A DNA stretch of 64,000 nt, taken from the NCBI GenBank assembly GCA_963599445.1, contig CAVBWZ010000012.1:16400-80399 (forward strand), given 5' to 3'. The notes below the pieces were generated by a model, which worked only from the letters and a program-made list of their open reading frames with translations, was not told the DNA's origin and ran no database searches. The stretch is from UBA9732 sp963599445 (GTDB taxonomy: Bacteria > Spirochaetota > Spirochaetia > Sphaerochaetales > Sphaerochaetaceae). Below are positions 33,553 to 42,910 of the stretch, in pieces. A program made the translations under genes and the position numbers. Every line of letters starts with the position of its first letter. Positions within the stretch are counted from its first letter, which is position 1.

Positions 33553-34434
33553 ATGAACAACAACAAATTCGTTGGAAAGGTAGGTATTGGAGAGATACTC
33601 ACGTATGTTGTCCTCATCCTCGTGCTTCTGTTCACCATAATGCCGCTTCTCTTCATGGTGACTGCGGCCTTCATGGATGCGAAGCAGATCATGGCCATGC
33701 CATACACTTGGATTCCAAGCAGCAAGTACTTCACGACATCCTCCAGGACGTTCTTCACGAACTTCCAGAAGGCCATCGTTGGAAACCACAACGACCATAT
33801 CTTCTTCAGGAACCTGTGGAACTCCCTTATAGTGGCGTTCACCTGTGCCTTGACGACGGTTCTTCTGGCTTCGCTGTGTGGCTATGGACTTGCAAAGTTC
33901 AACTTCAAGGGCAAGACGGTCGTATTCATGGCAATCATGAGTACAATGATGATTCCCTTCGAGGCCATCATGATTCCGTTGTATCTTGTCGCTTCCAAGC
34001 TCAAGATAATCAACACCATCCCAGGTCTCATAATCCCGTTCCTTGTAAGCGCCTTTGGTGTCTTCCAGATGAGGCAGTACCTCATAACGTTCCCAAGCGA
34101 ATACCTGGACGCCGCCAGAGTGGACGGCCTTACGGAATTTGGAATCTATGCAAGGATAGTCCTTCCAAACTCGACTCCTGTCATTGCTACCCTTGGAATC
34201 CTGTCGTTCAGGAACCAATGGGACAACCTCCTTTGGCCTCTGCTCTGCTCACAGGCCGAGAAGATGAAGACCATCCCTCTGTACATCTCCAAGTTCGCAG
34301 AGGAGAAGCAGACGGACGAAGGAGCCCTCATGGCCTGCGCCCTGCTGGCTTCCATTCCAATGTTCATCCTGTTCTTCTCGCTTTCCAAGTACTTCCTCGG
34401 CGGTGCTGCGGTATACGAATCAAGAAAGGGTTGA
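33553..34434 (+). CDS. Sugar ABC transporter permease (UgpE/MalG-like)
   Basis: This 293-residue, six-helix permease has the EAA motif LDAARVDGLTEFGIYARIVLPN. GGAGG precedes the ATG, 12 nt after the first permease. With that protein it forms the membrane channel for the substrate brought by the binding protein at 31236. Confidence 0.93.
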   Translation: MNNNKFVGKVGIGEILTYVVLILVLLFTIMPLLFMVTAAFMDAKQIMAMPYTWIPSSKYFTTSSRTFFTNFQKAIVGNHNDHIFFRNLWNSLIVAFTCALTTVLLASLCGYGLAKFNFKGKTVVFMAIMSTMMIPFEAIMIPLYLVASKLKIINTIPGLIIPFLVSAFGVFQMRQYLITFPSEYLDAARVDGLTEFGIYARIVLPNSTPVIATLGILSFRNQWDNLLWPLLCSQAEKMKTIPLYISKFAEEKQTDEGALMACALLASIPMFILFFSLSKYFLGGAAVYESRKG

Positions 34435-34443
34435 TTTCCTTGT

Positions 34444-35022
34444 ATGGCAAAACTATATGTCTTTGATTTGGGAGGCGTTGTCCTAAAGAACATCGACTTC
34501 CGCGACAGAATGATCGAACTCCTTGGCGTGGATGCCAAGGAGTTCCTTGTAGAGTACAGACACTACGATTTTCCAATCATGGACGGAAACTACGACATCC
34601 ACGATTTCTACAGGCATTTGGAGCATGTCTTTGGCGTAAAGGTTCCTGGCGACCCTTTCAAGGATCTTTTCCATCCTGTAGAGAACGCTCCCATGGTGGA
34701 GCTCATCAAGGCCCTCAAGGCCCGTGGAAGCCGTGTAGTGTGCGCCACGAACAACTGCACTCCCCATTGGAACATAATCCAGGAGAAGGGTTGGGACAAG
34801 CTCTTCGATGCCTGCTACGTTTCGCATCTCATTGGCCTTACAAAGCCTTCAAGGGCTTTCTTCAATTACGTCCTGTCCCACGAAGGTGTGGAAGGGGAGG
34901 ATGTCGTCTTCCTTGACGACTACGAGGAGAACATCCTTGGGGCAAGGGCTTTGGGTATAAACGCCCTTTGGTATGACACAAAGCTCTTGGACAAGGATCT
35001 GATGACGGTCCTTGATATGTAG
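34444..35022 (+). CDS. HAD family hydrolase (YihX-like sugar phosphatase)
   Basis: This 192-residue HAD enzyme has motif I as FDLGGVVL, where the second aspartate is Gly as in the YihX/epoxide-hydrolase-like HAD group. Motif II is ATNN, then a lysine in GLTKPS, and motif IV is VFLDDYEEN. It would act on a phosphorylated small molecule, perhaps a sugar phosphate from the adjacent transporter. It begins 10 nt after the second permease, so it belongs to that operon. Confidence 0.85.
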   Translation: MAKLYVFDLGGVVLKNIDFRDRMIELLGVDAKEFLVEYRHYDFPIMDGNYDIHDFYRHLEHVFGVKVPGDPFKDLFHPVENAPMVELIKALKARGSRVVCATNNCTPHWNIIQEKGWDKLFDACYVSHLIGLTKPSRAFFNYVLSHEGVEGEDVVFLDDYEENILGARALGINALWYDTKLLDKDLMTVLDM

Positions 35023-35035
35023 TTCAACGTATAGT

Positions 35036-35884
35036 TCAGCGAACCACGAACCTTTCCAAAGCCTCGGCGACTGCGCTGTTGTTGCAGTCGTTTTCCGTTA
35101 TATAGCGGGCAACCGCCTTTATGTCGTCAGGTGCGTTCTTCACCGTCACGGGAACGCCTACGATTCTAAGCATGTCTATGTCGTTGTAATAGTCTCCTAT
35201 GGCAAGGACGTTGCCTCTTTCTATGCCATAGTGGCGGCACAGGGCATCGACGGCGGTTCCCTTGTTCACTCCCTTTGGAACTATCTCAAGGTACATTGGA
35301 GAGGATAGGAAGCAGTCCACTTCATTGGAGTACCTTTCAAGGATGGCGTCCATGAGCCTTTTCACTTTGTCCGTGTCGCTGTGGACCCCCAAAAGCTTGT
35401 TGGGGCTTGTGTGGTTGAAGAACTCTGTCAAATTCTCAACGACTCCAATGGTGTCGGTGGCATCGGCCTCCGATTTGACCCAGTCGGGATGTCCCGGGTC
35501 TATGTACCAGTCGTTGCGGTGGTATGCAAAGCAAAGGCACCCCATGGCCTTTATGAGGTCGTTTATCTTGGTCGCAAGCCTTCCGTCCACGATGTTCTCT
35601 TCTATTATCGTTCCGTCCCAGTCCTCTATGAGGCAGCCTCCCAAGGATGGCACGACGCCCGTTATCCCAATCTCGTTCATGTAGCGTCTTACGGACGGTG
35701 CAATGCGGCCCGATATTATCGCAAAGTGTATTCCTTCCTCCAAAACGGCCTTTCGTATGGCCTCTCTGTTTCTTGGGGAGAGCTTCTTGTAGTCGTCGAC
35801 GAGGGTGCTGTCGACATCGCTGCATATCAGTTTCGTCTTCATTGCATTACTATTGGAATTGTTCATTTTGCGTGTCCCATCCAT
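35036..35884 (-). CDS. Cof-type HAD-IIB phosphatase
   Basis: This 282-residue enzyme has motif I CSDVDSTLVDD, motif II IISGR, a Cof cap domain, and motif IV AIGDYYNDIDML. It dephosphorylates sugar or cofactor phosphates. The start is ATG 35884, with GAGGAG 8 nt upstream; ATG 35842 is an alternative. It converges with the HAD gene at 34444, with 13 nt between. Confidence 0.88.
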   Translation of the reverse strand: MDGTRKMNNSNSNAMKTKLICSDVDSTLVDDYKKLSPRNREAIRKAVLEEGIHFAIISGRIAPSVRRYMNEIGITGVVPSLGGCLIEDWDGTIIEENIVDGRLATKINDLIKAMGCLCFAYHRNDWYIDPGHPDWVKSEADATDTIGVVENLTEFFNHTSPNKLLGVHSDTDKVKRLMDAILERYSNEVDCFLSSPMYLEIVPKGVNKGTAVDALCRHYGIERGNVLAIGDYYNDIDMLRIVGVPVTVKNAPDDIKAVARYITENDCNNSAVAEALERFVVR

Positions 35885-35953
35885 AAAGTTGCTCCTCAAT
35901 GAAAGACTTTTAATGTATGATTGTCAAGAAGAGGTTTTGATGGAGGTTTCGCT

Positions 35954-37030
35954 TTGAAGAGATTCCTTAAAGTCCTGTTAGGCATCGTGGCGTTCGTTCT
36001 GTTGGTTGTTCTCATCTATGTGGCGTATGTTCTCATCGACTACCACAGACTGGACGACAATATGGTCCTTGCTGTTGAGGACCCCGTTTCGCCTCAAAGG
36101 TCTGTCCCTGTAGGCACGCAGCAGAGCATCGTTTCGTGGAACATAGGTTTTGGGGCGTATGAGGACGACTATGACTTCTTCATGGACGGCGGTAGGCAGT
36201 CCTGGGCCAAGAGCAAGGAAGATCTAGAGGCCAACATGTCCAAGATAGGAGCTGCTTTGAAGACTTTGGACGCACCGTTCAACCTCATCCAGGAAGTGGA
36301 CTTCGATGCGACACGGTCATATCACGTTGACGAAAGGACGTACATAACTCATGCCCTTGAGGGTCAGAACCATGTGTTCGCCCAGAACTACGATTCTCCG
36401 TTCCTTTTCTATCCGTTCTACCAGCCGCACGGAAAGTCCAGGGCCGGAATCATGACGTTCTCCGTCTACTCCATTGCAAGCGCCGTGCGCCGCAGCCTGC
36501 CGATAGAGGACTCGCTCATGAAGCTCGTGGATCTTGACCGCTGCTACAGCGTGTCGCGCATCCCAACTGACAACGGAAGGGAGCTTGTGCTGTACAATCT
36601 TCACCTATCTGCATATACATCAGATGGCACGATTGCCATAGAGCAGCTTGAAATGCTCCTTTCCGACATGCAGGCGGAATACGAGAAGGGAAACTACTGC
36701 ATTGGCGGCGGCGACTTCAACAAGGATGTCGTAGGCCGTGGAGTGGAGGCCTTTGGCATAGAGGAGACTGAGTTCTCGTGGGCCCAGCCAATCCCAGCAG
36801 AGGTGTTCGAGTCCAAAGAGATACGTCTGGTAGCACCATACGATGAGTCCAATCCCATCGCCAGCTGCCGCAACCCAAGCGAGGCCTATTGGGAAGGCCA
36901 GTATCAGATAACGGTGGACGGCTTCCTGGTAAGTCCAAACGTAACTGTGATGGAGAGCCATGTTGTTGATGAGCGCTTTGAGTGCTCGGACCACAACCCT
37001 GTGTATATGACGTTCGTTCTTGAGCCTTGA
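35954..37030 (+). CDS. Membrane-anchored endonuclease/exonuclease/phosphatase (EEP) family protein
   Basis: This protein of about 358 residues has one N-terminal helix (LKVLLGIVAFVLLVVLIYVAYVL), then an EEP domain facing the periplasm. Catalytic motifs are SWNIGFG, IQEVDFDA, NLHLSAY, GGDFNKD and the final SDHNPVYM. Possible substrates are nucleic acids, phospholipids or inositol phosphates. TTG 35954 has TGGAGG upstream; an earlier in-frame TTG at 35921 has no site. Confidence 0.82.
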   Translation: MKRFLKVLLGIVAFVLLVVLIYVAYVLIDYHRLDDNMVLAVEDPVSPQRSVPVGTQQSIVSWNIGFGAYEDDYDFFMDGGRQSWAKSKEDLEANMSKIGAALKTLDAPFNLIQEVDFDATRSYHVDERTYITHALEGQNHVFAQNYDSPFLFYPFYQPHGKSRAGIMTFSVYSIASAVRRSLPIEDSLMKLVDLDRCYSVSRIPTDNGRELVLYNLHLSAYTSDGTIAIEQLEMLLSDMQAEYEKGNYCIGGGDFNKDVVGRGVEAFGIEETEFSWAQPIPAEVFESKEIRLVAPYDESNPIASCRNPSEAYWEGQYQITVDGFLVSPNVTVMESHVVDERFECSDHNPVYMTFVLEP

Positions 37031-37110
37031 ATGTGGATTTTTGTGTGTTTGCGACCGTTTGGGACATCGGTCTGTTGAAAAAATGCGTTCAAGTAGGTAA
37101 ATGATTCGTT

Positions 37111-37893
37111 ATGAAGTTGATATATATCGTGGAAGACCATAGCGTGATAAGGGAGGGCGTGAGGAGATACCTTGAGCTTGCGGGATACAAGGCCATGTCG
37201 TTTCCAAATCTGGCCTCTGCCCGTGAGGCTTTCAGAATAAAGAAGGCCGACCTGTTGATTCAGGATGTCATGCTTCCTGACGGGGATGGATTCGAATTCG
37301 TGAAGGAGCTTCGCAGTACATGCGATGTCCCGGTCATCTTCATGACGGCAAGGATCGCCGAGGAGGACCGCATCCACGGCTTTGAACTTGGTGCCGACGA
37401 CTATATAACCAAGCCTTTCTCTCCAAAGGAGCTGGTGCTCAGGGTCCAGGCGATATTCAGGCGCATAGACGGCACTTCCGTAGAAGACGGTGCATCAAAC
37501 GGCGTTGTCTCCAGCCTGCGGTTCTTCAGGGCCGGCCCGTCTTCAATGCTTTTCAGCGAAGCCGAGCACCGCATCGAGGTCGATGGTGTTTCCATGTCGT
37601 TGACTGCGGCCGAGTGGCGAATATTGACGCTTCTTATCGAAAACTCAAATAGGGTCATTCCTAGGTCCGAGATGCTTCAGAAATGCTTCGACTATTCGTC
37701 TGAGGCCTACGAGAGGATCGTTGACACGCACATAAAGAACCTTAGGGCCAAGCTTGGCGATGCGCCTTGGATAGAGACCGTTAGGGGCTACGGCTACAGG
37801 TTCATAGGATATGCATCCGAGCCTGGGCTGTCCGATGTGAAGAACGCATCCGGCATGAAGGGCGAATACGGAACAGAGGAAGAGGATAGATGA
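37111..37893 (+). CDS. OmpR/PhoB-type response regulator
   Basis: This 260-residue protein has a receiver domain with acidic pair EDH near residue 8, phosphoacceptor Asp in LLIQDVMLPDGDG, Thr in FMTAR and Lys in ITKPFSP. A winged helix follows (MSLTAAEWRILTLLIENSNR ... ETVRGYGYRF). Its stop overlaps the start of the sensor kinase gene, so the pair is one two-component system. The acidic tail after GYGYRFIGY is longer than usual. Confidence 0.93.
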   Translation: MKLIYIVEDHSVIREGVRRYLELAGYKAMSFPNLASAREAFRIKKADLLIQDVMLPDGDGFEFVKELRSTCDVPVIFMTARIAEEDRIHGFELGADDYITKPFSPKELVLRVQAIFRRIDGTSVEDGASNGVVSSLRFFRAGPSSMLFSEAEHRIEVDGVSMSLTAAEWRILTLLIENSNRVIPRSEMLQKCFDYSSEAYERIVDTHIKNLRAKLGDAPWIETVRGYGYRFIGYASEPGLSDVKNASGMKGEYGTEEEDR

Positions 37894-39434
37894 AAAAGGC
37901 CTTCTTCAAGTACTTCATAAGCATATTCTCCATAACCGTCGTGACGATCCTCCTTCAAAGCATCATCCTTGTGGTGCAGTATTCGCACAGCCAGACCAAG
38001 TGGAGGACCAGCGTCTACAACGATTTCGTGGATGCCTTGGAGGAGAGCATAGAAAGCGGACGCTTCAAGGACTTTGGCCTTGGAAGCCTGAGGCTTATAA
38101 TGTCGTCCTTGGATGACAACAGGGTATCGGGCTACGTGGTCAGAGACACCAAGGGCAGTACAATGTTCACCTTTGGAAAGACATCAGAGGGCAGGATGCT
38201 TGCAGCCATACTTCCTGCCGACCAGGAGCCATCGGCCTCATCTGCATCAGATGGAAGGCTCATGTCCACGGATTCTCACAACACGGTGAGGCTCAACGTC
38301 GTGTTCTCGGACGATTCCCTGGAAAGCGTGGAGGGCTCGGATGCCTTTGTCCTGTCCAGCGATGCAGACAGCTTCATGGTCGTGGAACGAAAATCCCCCT
38401 ACGGCAAGTACCAGACGTATCTTGTTCTCCCAAATGCAATAAATGCCGATGACATAGTGGGTTCCATAACATTGGCCTTCGAAGGGGAGGATCTTTTCAT
38501 AATAGACCTTTTGACATACTCCCCAAGGACCTACGCCTACTCCAAGGATGTCTTCGACTCCTGTCTTAGAGGTGTGGTGGTGTCGATTCCTGTGTGTCTT
38601 GTAATAGCATTGATCGCCGCATGGGTCATAAGCTCCCGTAACATAAGGTTCATAGACAACGTGCGCAATGCATTGAAGAAACTGGCAAGGGGAGAGACCA
38701 ATGTCAAGCTTGAGCGCAACCACAACAGCGAGCTTGATGAGATCTCCATTGCCGTAGAGGACCTGGACGAGGAGCTTCAGAAGAACGCCATGAGCCGTAG
38801 GGCTTGGCTCAGCAGTATATCCCATGACCTCAACACACCGGCAAGTGCAATCAAGATGATGGTGGACGGCATGGGTGACGGAGTGTTCCCTCTTGATGAA
38901 ACATCAATTGAGGAGCTTCGCAGGGAATCCGATACCCTCAACGAGCGTATAGGCAAGGTCATAGACTTCTCCTCCATGCAGGCGGACTCTACGCCCGTCA
39001 TAGACGAGGTTCCCGTGGCGGTGCTTGAGAACTGCATAGTGAACAGTCTTCCTTTCCTGAAGGATGGCTCCAGACATGTAACGTTTGAGCATGTTTCAGA
39101 CAATGTGAAATGCGATGTGGTACTCATGACACGTGCCTGCATGGAGCTTATAAAGAACGCATTCGAATATGGAGAGGTCGATGGTCCTGTCGTCCTCCGC
39201 GCAGGAGAAGACGCCCGTGGTTGCTTCGTATGCGTAGAGAACAAGGGCTCTATTCCAAAGGACATCGAGGACGGAAGCTTCCTTGAACCTTGGATAAGGG
39301 GTGACTGGTCCAGAACCAGAGGTGGTTCAGGCCTTGGCCTTCCAATAGTATGCACCGTAGCCAGACTCCACGGCGGGGCTGTGGCTTTGGAGAATGTGGA
39401 AGGCGGTATGGTGAGGGCTACGATTCGTTGGTAG
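37890..39434 (+). CDS. Sensor histidine kinase
   Basis: This 514-residue kinase has a first helix near residues 8-30 and an extracytoplasmic sensing domain of about 200 residues. A second helix follows (VVSIPVCLVIALIAAWVIS), then a HAMP-like linker, H-box SSISHDLNTPASAIK, N-box ELIKNAFEYGE and G-box RGGSGLGLPIV. It phosphorylates the regulator encoded just upstream (ATGA overlap). The signal is unknown; the neighbouring copper ATPase is convergent, so a metal signal is possible but not shown. Confidence 0.93.
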   Translation: MKKAFFKYFISIFSITVVTILLQSIILVVQYSHSQTKWRTSVYNDFVDALEESIESGRFKDFGLGSLRLIMSSLDDNRVSGYVVRDTKGSTMFTFGKTSEGRMLAAILPADQEPSASSASDGRLMSTDSHNTVRLNVVFSDDSLESVEGSDAFVLSSDADSFMVVERKSPYGKYQTYLVLPNAINADDIVGSITLAFEGEDLFIIDLLTYSPRTYAYSKDVFDSCLRGVVVSIPVCLVIALIAAWVISSRNIRFIDNVRNALKKLARGETNVKLERNHNSELDEISIAVEDLDEELQKNAMSRRAWLSSISHDLNTPASAIKMMVDGMGDGVFPLDETSIEELRRESDTLNERIGKVIDFSSMQADSTPVIDEVPVAVLENCIVNSLPFLKDGSRHVTFEHVSDNVKCDVVLMTRACMELIKNAFEYGEVDGPVVLRAGEDARGCFVCVENKGSIPKDIEDGSFLEPWIRGDWSRTRGGSGLGLPIVCTVARLHGGAVALENVEGGMVRATIRW

Positions 39435-39472
39435 CCCTAGCTGGTTTGTTCCAGGTTCGAATGGAGACGCAC

Positions 39473-41797
39473 TCAGGCCTTGAACCTCTTGAGGCTCAAG
39501 GCGTTGAGCACGACGGACAGGCTTGAAAGGCTCATGCACAGCGCCGCTATCATTGGATCAAGCGTTGGTCCTCCAAACAGTGTGAGAAGTCCCGCCGCAA
39601 CTGGAATTCCAAGCGTATTGTAGAAGAATGCCCAGAACAGGCTGTGTTTTATGTTCCTGATGGTCGCTCTGCTAAGGCGTATTGCAGTAGGTACTGAGTT
39701 GAGGTTGCTGTTCATGATCACAACGTCTGCAACCTGCATTGCGGCATCCGTTCCACAGCCCATTGCAATGCCTATGCCTGCTTTTTCAAGGGCAGGTGCA
39801 TCGTTTATGCCATCGCCAACCATTATGCTGTCCTTTGCCTTTTCTATGAACGAGAGCTTGTCCTGTGGCATGAGCGATGCATGGAAACCGTCAAGACCCG
39901 CCTGCTTTGCAATGACTGCGGCTGTCTTCTGGTTGTCTCCTGTAAGCATGGTGGATTCAAGTCCAAGCCCACGGAGCTTTGCAACCGCTTCCTTCGCCTC
40001 CGGCCTCAAGGTGTCCTCTATCATGACAAGTCCCTTGTACTGACCGTTGAGCGCAACGTATATCTGAGCTTGGGCGTCCTCCTTTGGCATCTCTATGTTG
40101 TTGTCCTCCATGAGGGCTCTGTTTCCTGCAAGGATCACACCCTCTGGAACGGTCGCCCTTATGCCTTTGCCTACTATGGCTTCGAAGGAGACGCCTTCAG
40201 CGGAGTCTGAAGCTCCGAGTCTTTCTATCGTGCAGCTTTGGTCGCATTCTTTGCCTTCGTTTCCATTGTTTCCATTGCCGCCCTCTATGGCGTTCTTCGA
40301 GGCTTCGTCCTCGTATGCTTCAAGGATGGCCTTTGCGTAGGGGTGTTCGGATCTGCGCTCGGCCAATGCGGCTAAGCGGAGCGTGCCAAAATCGGTATAG
40401 AATGAGACTTTGGGCTTTCCTTGGGTCAGAGTCCCTGTCTTGTCGAACATGACGGTTTTCATGCTGGATAGCTGTTCGAGGGCCTGTGCACTGCGAAAGA
40501 GTATTCCAAGTGAGGCCGCCTTGCCGGTCGAGACCATTATTGCAATTGGGGTGGCAAGTCCAAGTGAGCATGGGCAGGCTATGACGAGTACGCTTACGGC
40601 GCACCTAAGGGCGAACGAGATGTCTCGTCCTGCAAGAAGCCATGCAACGAGGGTGACAAGCGAGATCGACATGACGATTGGCACGAACACTCCCGATACC
40701 TTGTCCGCAAGCCTTGCTATTGGGGCCTTGGATGCCTGTGCCTGTTTGACCATCTCTATGATGGATGAGAGGACAGTGTCCTTGCCTATCTTCTGCGTTT
40801 TGAATATGAACGAGCCGTTGGTGTTTATCGTGGCGCCCCATACCTGAGAGCCAACCGTTTTGGATACGGGTAGGCTTTCGCCCGTGAGCATGCTTTCGTC
40901 TATGTCGCTTGCGCCTTCCACCACGATTCCGTCTGCGGCTATCTTCTCGCCGGGATGCACCAGAATGAGGTCGCCAACCGCTATGTCCTTTGCGTCTATC
41001 TCAACGTTCTTTCCGTCCTTGACAAGCGTGGCCTTGGCCGGTGCAAGGTTCATGAGGCTTCGTATGGAGTCGCCGGCCTTCCTTCTTGACCTGAGCTCTA
41101 TGTGCTTTCCCACCATCACCAGCGTGATTATCATTGCCACGCCCTCAAAGTATAGGTGAGGGTGCTCCATTGCCATGCCCGCCATCTCCATTGCTTCCAT
41201 CGTGTGGCCCATTGCCATGTGCTGGGCCGCTGTTTGTGCCGCCTGGGCATTGGCTACCGTAGTCTGTATGAGGTTCACAAGGCTGTACACAAAGCTCGCC
41301 GTCGCACCCGTGGCCACAAGGCTGTCCATGTTGGGCTGTAGCTTGAACAGGTTGAAGAACCCCTTGGTGAAGAACGTGTAGCCCGCAATCATCACCGGTA
41401 TGCATAGGGCCATCTGGATCCAGCCCGATGTCATTGGCATTGACGGCACCACCATGGGACCCATGCACAATATGAAAAGCGGAACGGTGAACGCAATGCA
41501 GGTGTAGAGCCTTATGAGGTGCATCCTCTCGCTTTTCTTCTCCTGCCTTGATTCCTCGTCGCTCATGCCTCCTTGGCTATCGTCCTGCGGTGGGAGAAGC
41601 TGGAATCCAGCTTTCTTCACTATGCTTTGAAGTTCTTCGAAGGAGACCTTCTCTTCGTCGTATACTATGGTGGCTTCTTCGGCTGCAAGGCTCACCTGGG
41701 CGCTTTCCACGCCTTCCTTTCTTGAAAGTACCCTTTCCACGGATGCACTGCACGCCGCGCAGCTCATCCCTTTGACTCTGCAAATGACTTTCTTCAT
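39473..41797 (-). CDS. copA: Copper-translocating P-type ATPase
   Basis: This 774-residue P1B-ATPase has an N-terminal heavy-metal domain with GMSCAACSASVE, eight helices, the metal-binding CPC in VIACPCSLGLATP, phosphorylation site DKTGTLTQGKP, and hinge VGDGINDAPAL. The CPC plus the single GMxCxxC domain indicates Cu(I) export. There is no ribosome site, and the predicted start of transcription lies about 2 nt before the ATG, so the mRNA may be leaderless. A dyad overlaps the -10 box. Confidence 0.93.
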   Translation of the reverse strand: MKKVICRVKGMSCAACSASVERVLSRKEGVESAQVSLAAEEATIVYDEEKVSFEELQSIVKKAGFQLLPPQDDSQGGMSDEESRQEKKSERMHLIRLYTCIAFTVPLFILCMGPMVVPSMPMTSGWIQMALCIPVMIAGYTFFTKGFFNLFKLQPNMDSLVATGATASFVYSLVNLIQTTVANAQAAQTAAQHMAMGHTMEAMEMAGMAMEHPHLYFEGVAMIITLVMVGKHIELRSRRKAGDSIRSLMNLAPAKATLVKDGKNVEIDAKDIAVGDLILVHPGEKIAADGIVVEGASDIDESMLTGESLPVSKTVGSQVWGATINTNGSFIFKTQKIGKDTVLSSIIEMVKQAQASKAPIARLADKVSGVFVPIVMSISLVTLVAWLLAGRDISFALRCAVSVLVIACPCSLGLATPIAIMVSTGKAASLGILFRSAQALEQLSSMKTVMFDKTGTLTQGKPKVSFYTDFGTLRLAALAERRSEHPYAKAILEAYEDEASKNAIEGGNGNNGNEGKECDQSCTIERLGASDSAEGVSFEAIVGKGIRATVPEGVILAGNRALMEDNNIEMPKEDAQAQIYVALNGQYKGLVMIEDTLRPEAKEAVAKLRGLGLESTMLTGDNQKTAAVIAKQAGLDGFHASLMPQDKLSFIEKAKDSIMVGDGINDAPALEKAGIGIAMGCGTDAAMQVADVVIMNSNLNSVPTAIRLSRATIRNIKHSLFWAFFYNTLGIPVAAGLLTLFGGPTLDPMIAALCMSLSSLSVVLNALSLKRFKA

Positions 41798-41800
41798 GTG

Positions 41801-41833
41801 TTAGATTATACTAACTGCCCTTTTCTACGGCAA
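41801..41833 (-). promoter_or_regulatory. copA promoter with dyad over the -10 box
   Basis: On the minus strand, TTGCCG (41828-41833), a 16-nt spacer and TATAAT (41806-41811) form the promoter. The dyad GTTAG-N6-CTAAC (41801-41816) covers the -10 box. The -10 box ends only 8 nt from the start codon, which implies a leaderless or nearly leaderless message. Confidence 0.6.
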
Positions 41834-41880
41834 GTGTTGTATCAAACGGGTGTTGTATTAAACGGTGTTGTATTAAACGG
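41834..41880. repeat. Three tandem copies of a 15-16 bp motif
   Basis: GTGTTGTATCAAACGG, GTGTTGTATTAAACGG and TGTTGTATTAAACGG follow one another in the divergent copA/pdxK spacer. The last copy contributes the -35 region of the pdxK promoter. They may be regulator sites or simple slippage products. Confidence 0.6.
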
Positions 41881-41896
41881 ACAAGCTCTGTATGAT
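41868..41896 (+). promoter_or_regulatory. Putative promoter of the pyridoxal-type kinase gene
   Basis: TTGTAT (41868-41873), a 17-nt spacer and TATGAT (41891-41896). The -10 box is good and the -35 box is moderate; it starts within the tandem repeat. Confidence 0.45.
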
Positions 41897-41967
41897 TGCT
41901 GTCGTGTGGGTTGAACCACGATTTTTGTTTGGCTGGCATCGTCGATGTCCTAGCAAAGGAGAGTACT

Positions 41968-42801
41968 ATGGATTTCAAAAGAATTCTTACAATTCAGGAC
42001 ATTTCATGTGTAGGACAGTGCTCACTCACCGTTGCACTTCCAATACTCTCCGCCTGTGGGCTTGAGACTGCAATCCTTCCTTCCGCGGTTCTTTCGACGC
42101 ATACCGGAGGATTCACCGGCTACACATTCCGCGACCTCACGGACGATATACCAGCCATAGCTGCGCATTGGGAGAAGGAAGGCATTGGCTTCGATGCCGT
42201 CTACACCGGTTATCTTGGAAGCTCAAAGCAGATTTCATACGTCATGGACATCATGTCATCTCCTCTTATGAATGCAGGGGCTTTGAAGATCGTCGACCCA
42301 GCCATGGCTGACAACGGTACCCTCTACTACGGCTTCAACAATGCCTTCGTAAAGGAAATGAAGAAGCTTTGCTCAGTTGCCGACTTCGTCCTTCCCAACA
42401 TAACGGAAGCCTGTTTTCTTACAGACCACGAGTACAAGGAAGTCTATGACGAAGCCTATATAAAGGGTCTTCTTGTAGAGCTTGCCTCATTCTGCAAAGG
42501 TACGATTGTTCTCACAGGTGTGAGCTACGACAGCGCTTCTACAGGTGTCGTCGTCTACCATGACGGCAAGATGGACTACTACCGCCACGTCAAGATAGAG
42601 GGTGGCTGCCATGGAACAGGCGACATCTACGCCTCTGCATTCGTTGGAGCCCTCATGAACAGCCACGATGCGGTTTCATCCGCCAAGATAGCCGCTGACT
42701 ACACTGTCAAGTGCATAGAAGTCACTCAGAGCGACAAGGACCACTGGTACGGAGCCCGCTTTGAGCCGGTGTTGGGCTCTCTCATCTCCGCAGTAAGGTA
42801 A
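41968..42801 (+). CDS. Pyridoxal/pyridoxamine kinase (PdxK/PdxY-like)
   Basis: This 277-residue ribokinase-fold enzyme begins RILTIQDISCVGQCSLTVALP, the PdxY-type start, and has the anion-hole motif HGTGDIYASAF. It phosphorylates vitamin B6 vitamers to salvage PLP. ATG 41968 has AAAGGAGAG upstream; the frame opens earlier without a site. An ECF S component lies 2.9 kb downstream, but other genes intervene, so a vitamin link is only a possibility. Confidence 0.88.
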   Translation: MDFKRILTIQDISCVGQCSLTVALPILSACGLETAILPSAVLSTHTGGFTGYTFRDLTDDIPAIAAHWEKEGIGFDAVYTGYLGSSKQISYVMDIMSSPLMNAGALKIVDPAMADNGTLYYGFNNAFVKEMKKLCSVADFVLPNITEACFLTDHEYKEVYDEAYIKGLLVELASFCKGTIVLTGVSYDSASTGVVVYHDGKMDYYRHVKIEGGCHGTGDIYASAFVGALMNSHDAVSSAKIAADYTVKCIEVTQSDKDHWYGARFEPVLGSLISAVR

Positions 42802-42880
42802 TTCTTGGTCTTTGAGTCGTCTTCTGCGTCACTGCACTCGGGTCGTACAGAGAGTACTGTCCCTTGCTCCTGTCCTTGTA
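42802..42880. repeat. Palindromic intergenic repeat, third unit
   Basis: The first 23 bp (42802-42824) are identical to 6426-6448, and a GTAC-agaga-GTAC core follows at 42845-42857, with degenerate GGG/CCC-type arms. It begins right after the kinase stop codon, much as the other copy follows pta. Confidence 0.65.
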
Positions 42881-42910
42881 GCTGAGCCAAAATCCCTGCG
42901 AATCGAGACT

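Noticed and set aside
33241..34218. 325-codon minus-strand frame opposite the sugar permeases
   Set aside because: It covers the well-supported permease genes, has a His/Asp-rich composition typical of antisense frames, and shows no domain.
39451..39462. T-loop-like GGTTCGAAT suggesting a tRNA
   Set aside because: No acceptor stem, anticodon arm or CCA-adjacent structure can be built around it, and it overlaps the copA 3' end.
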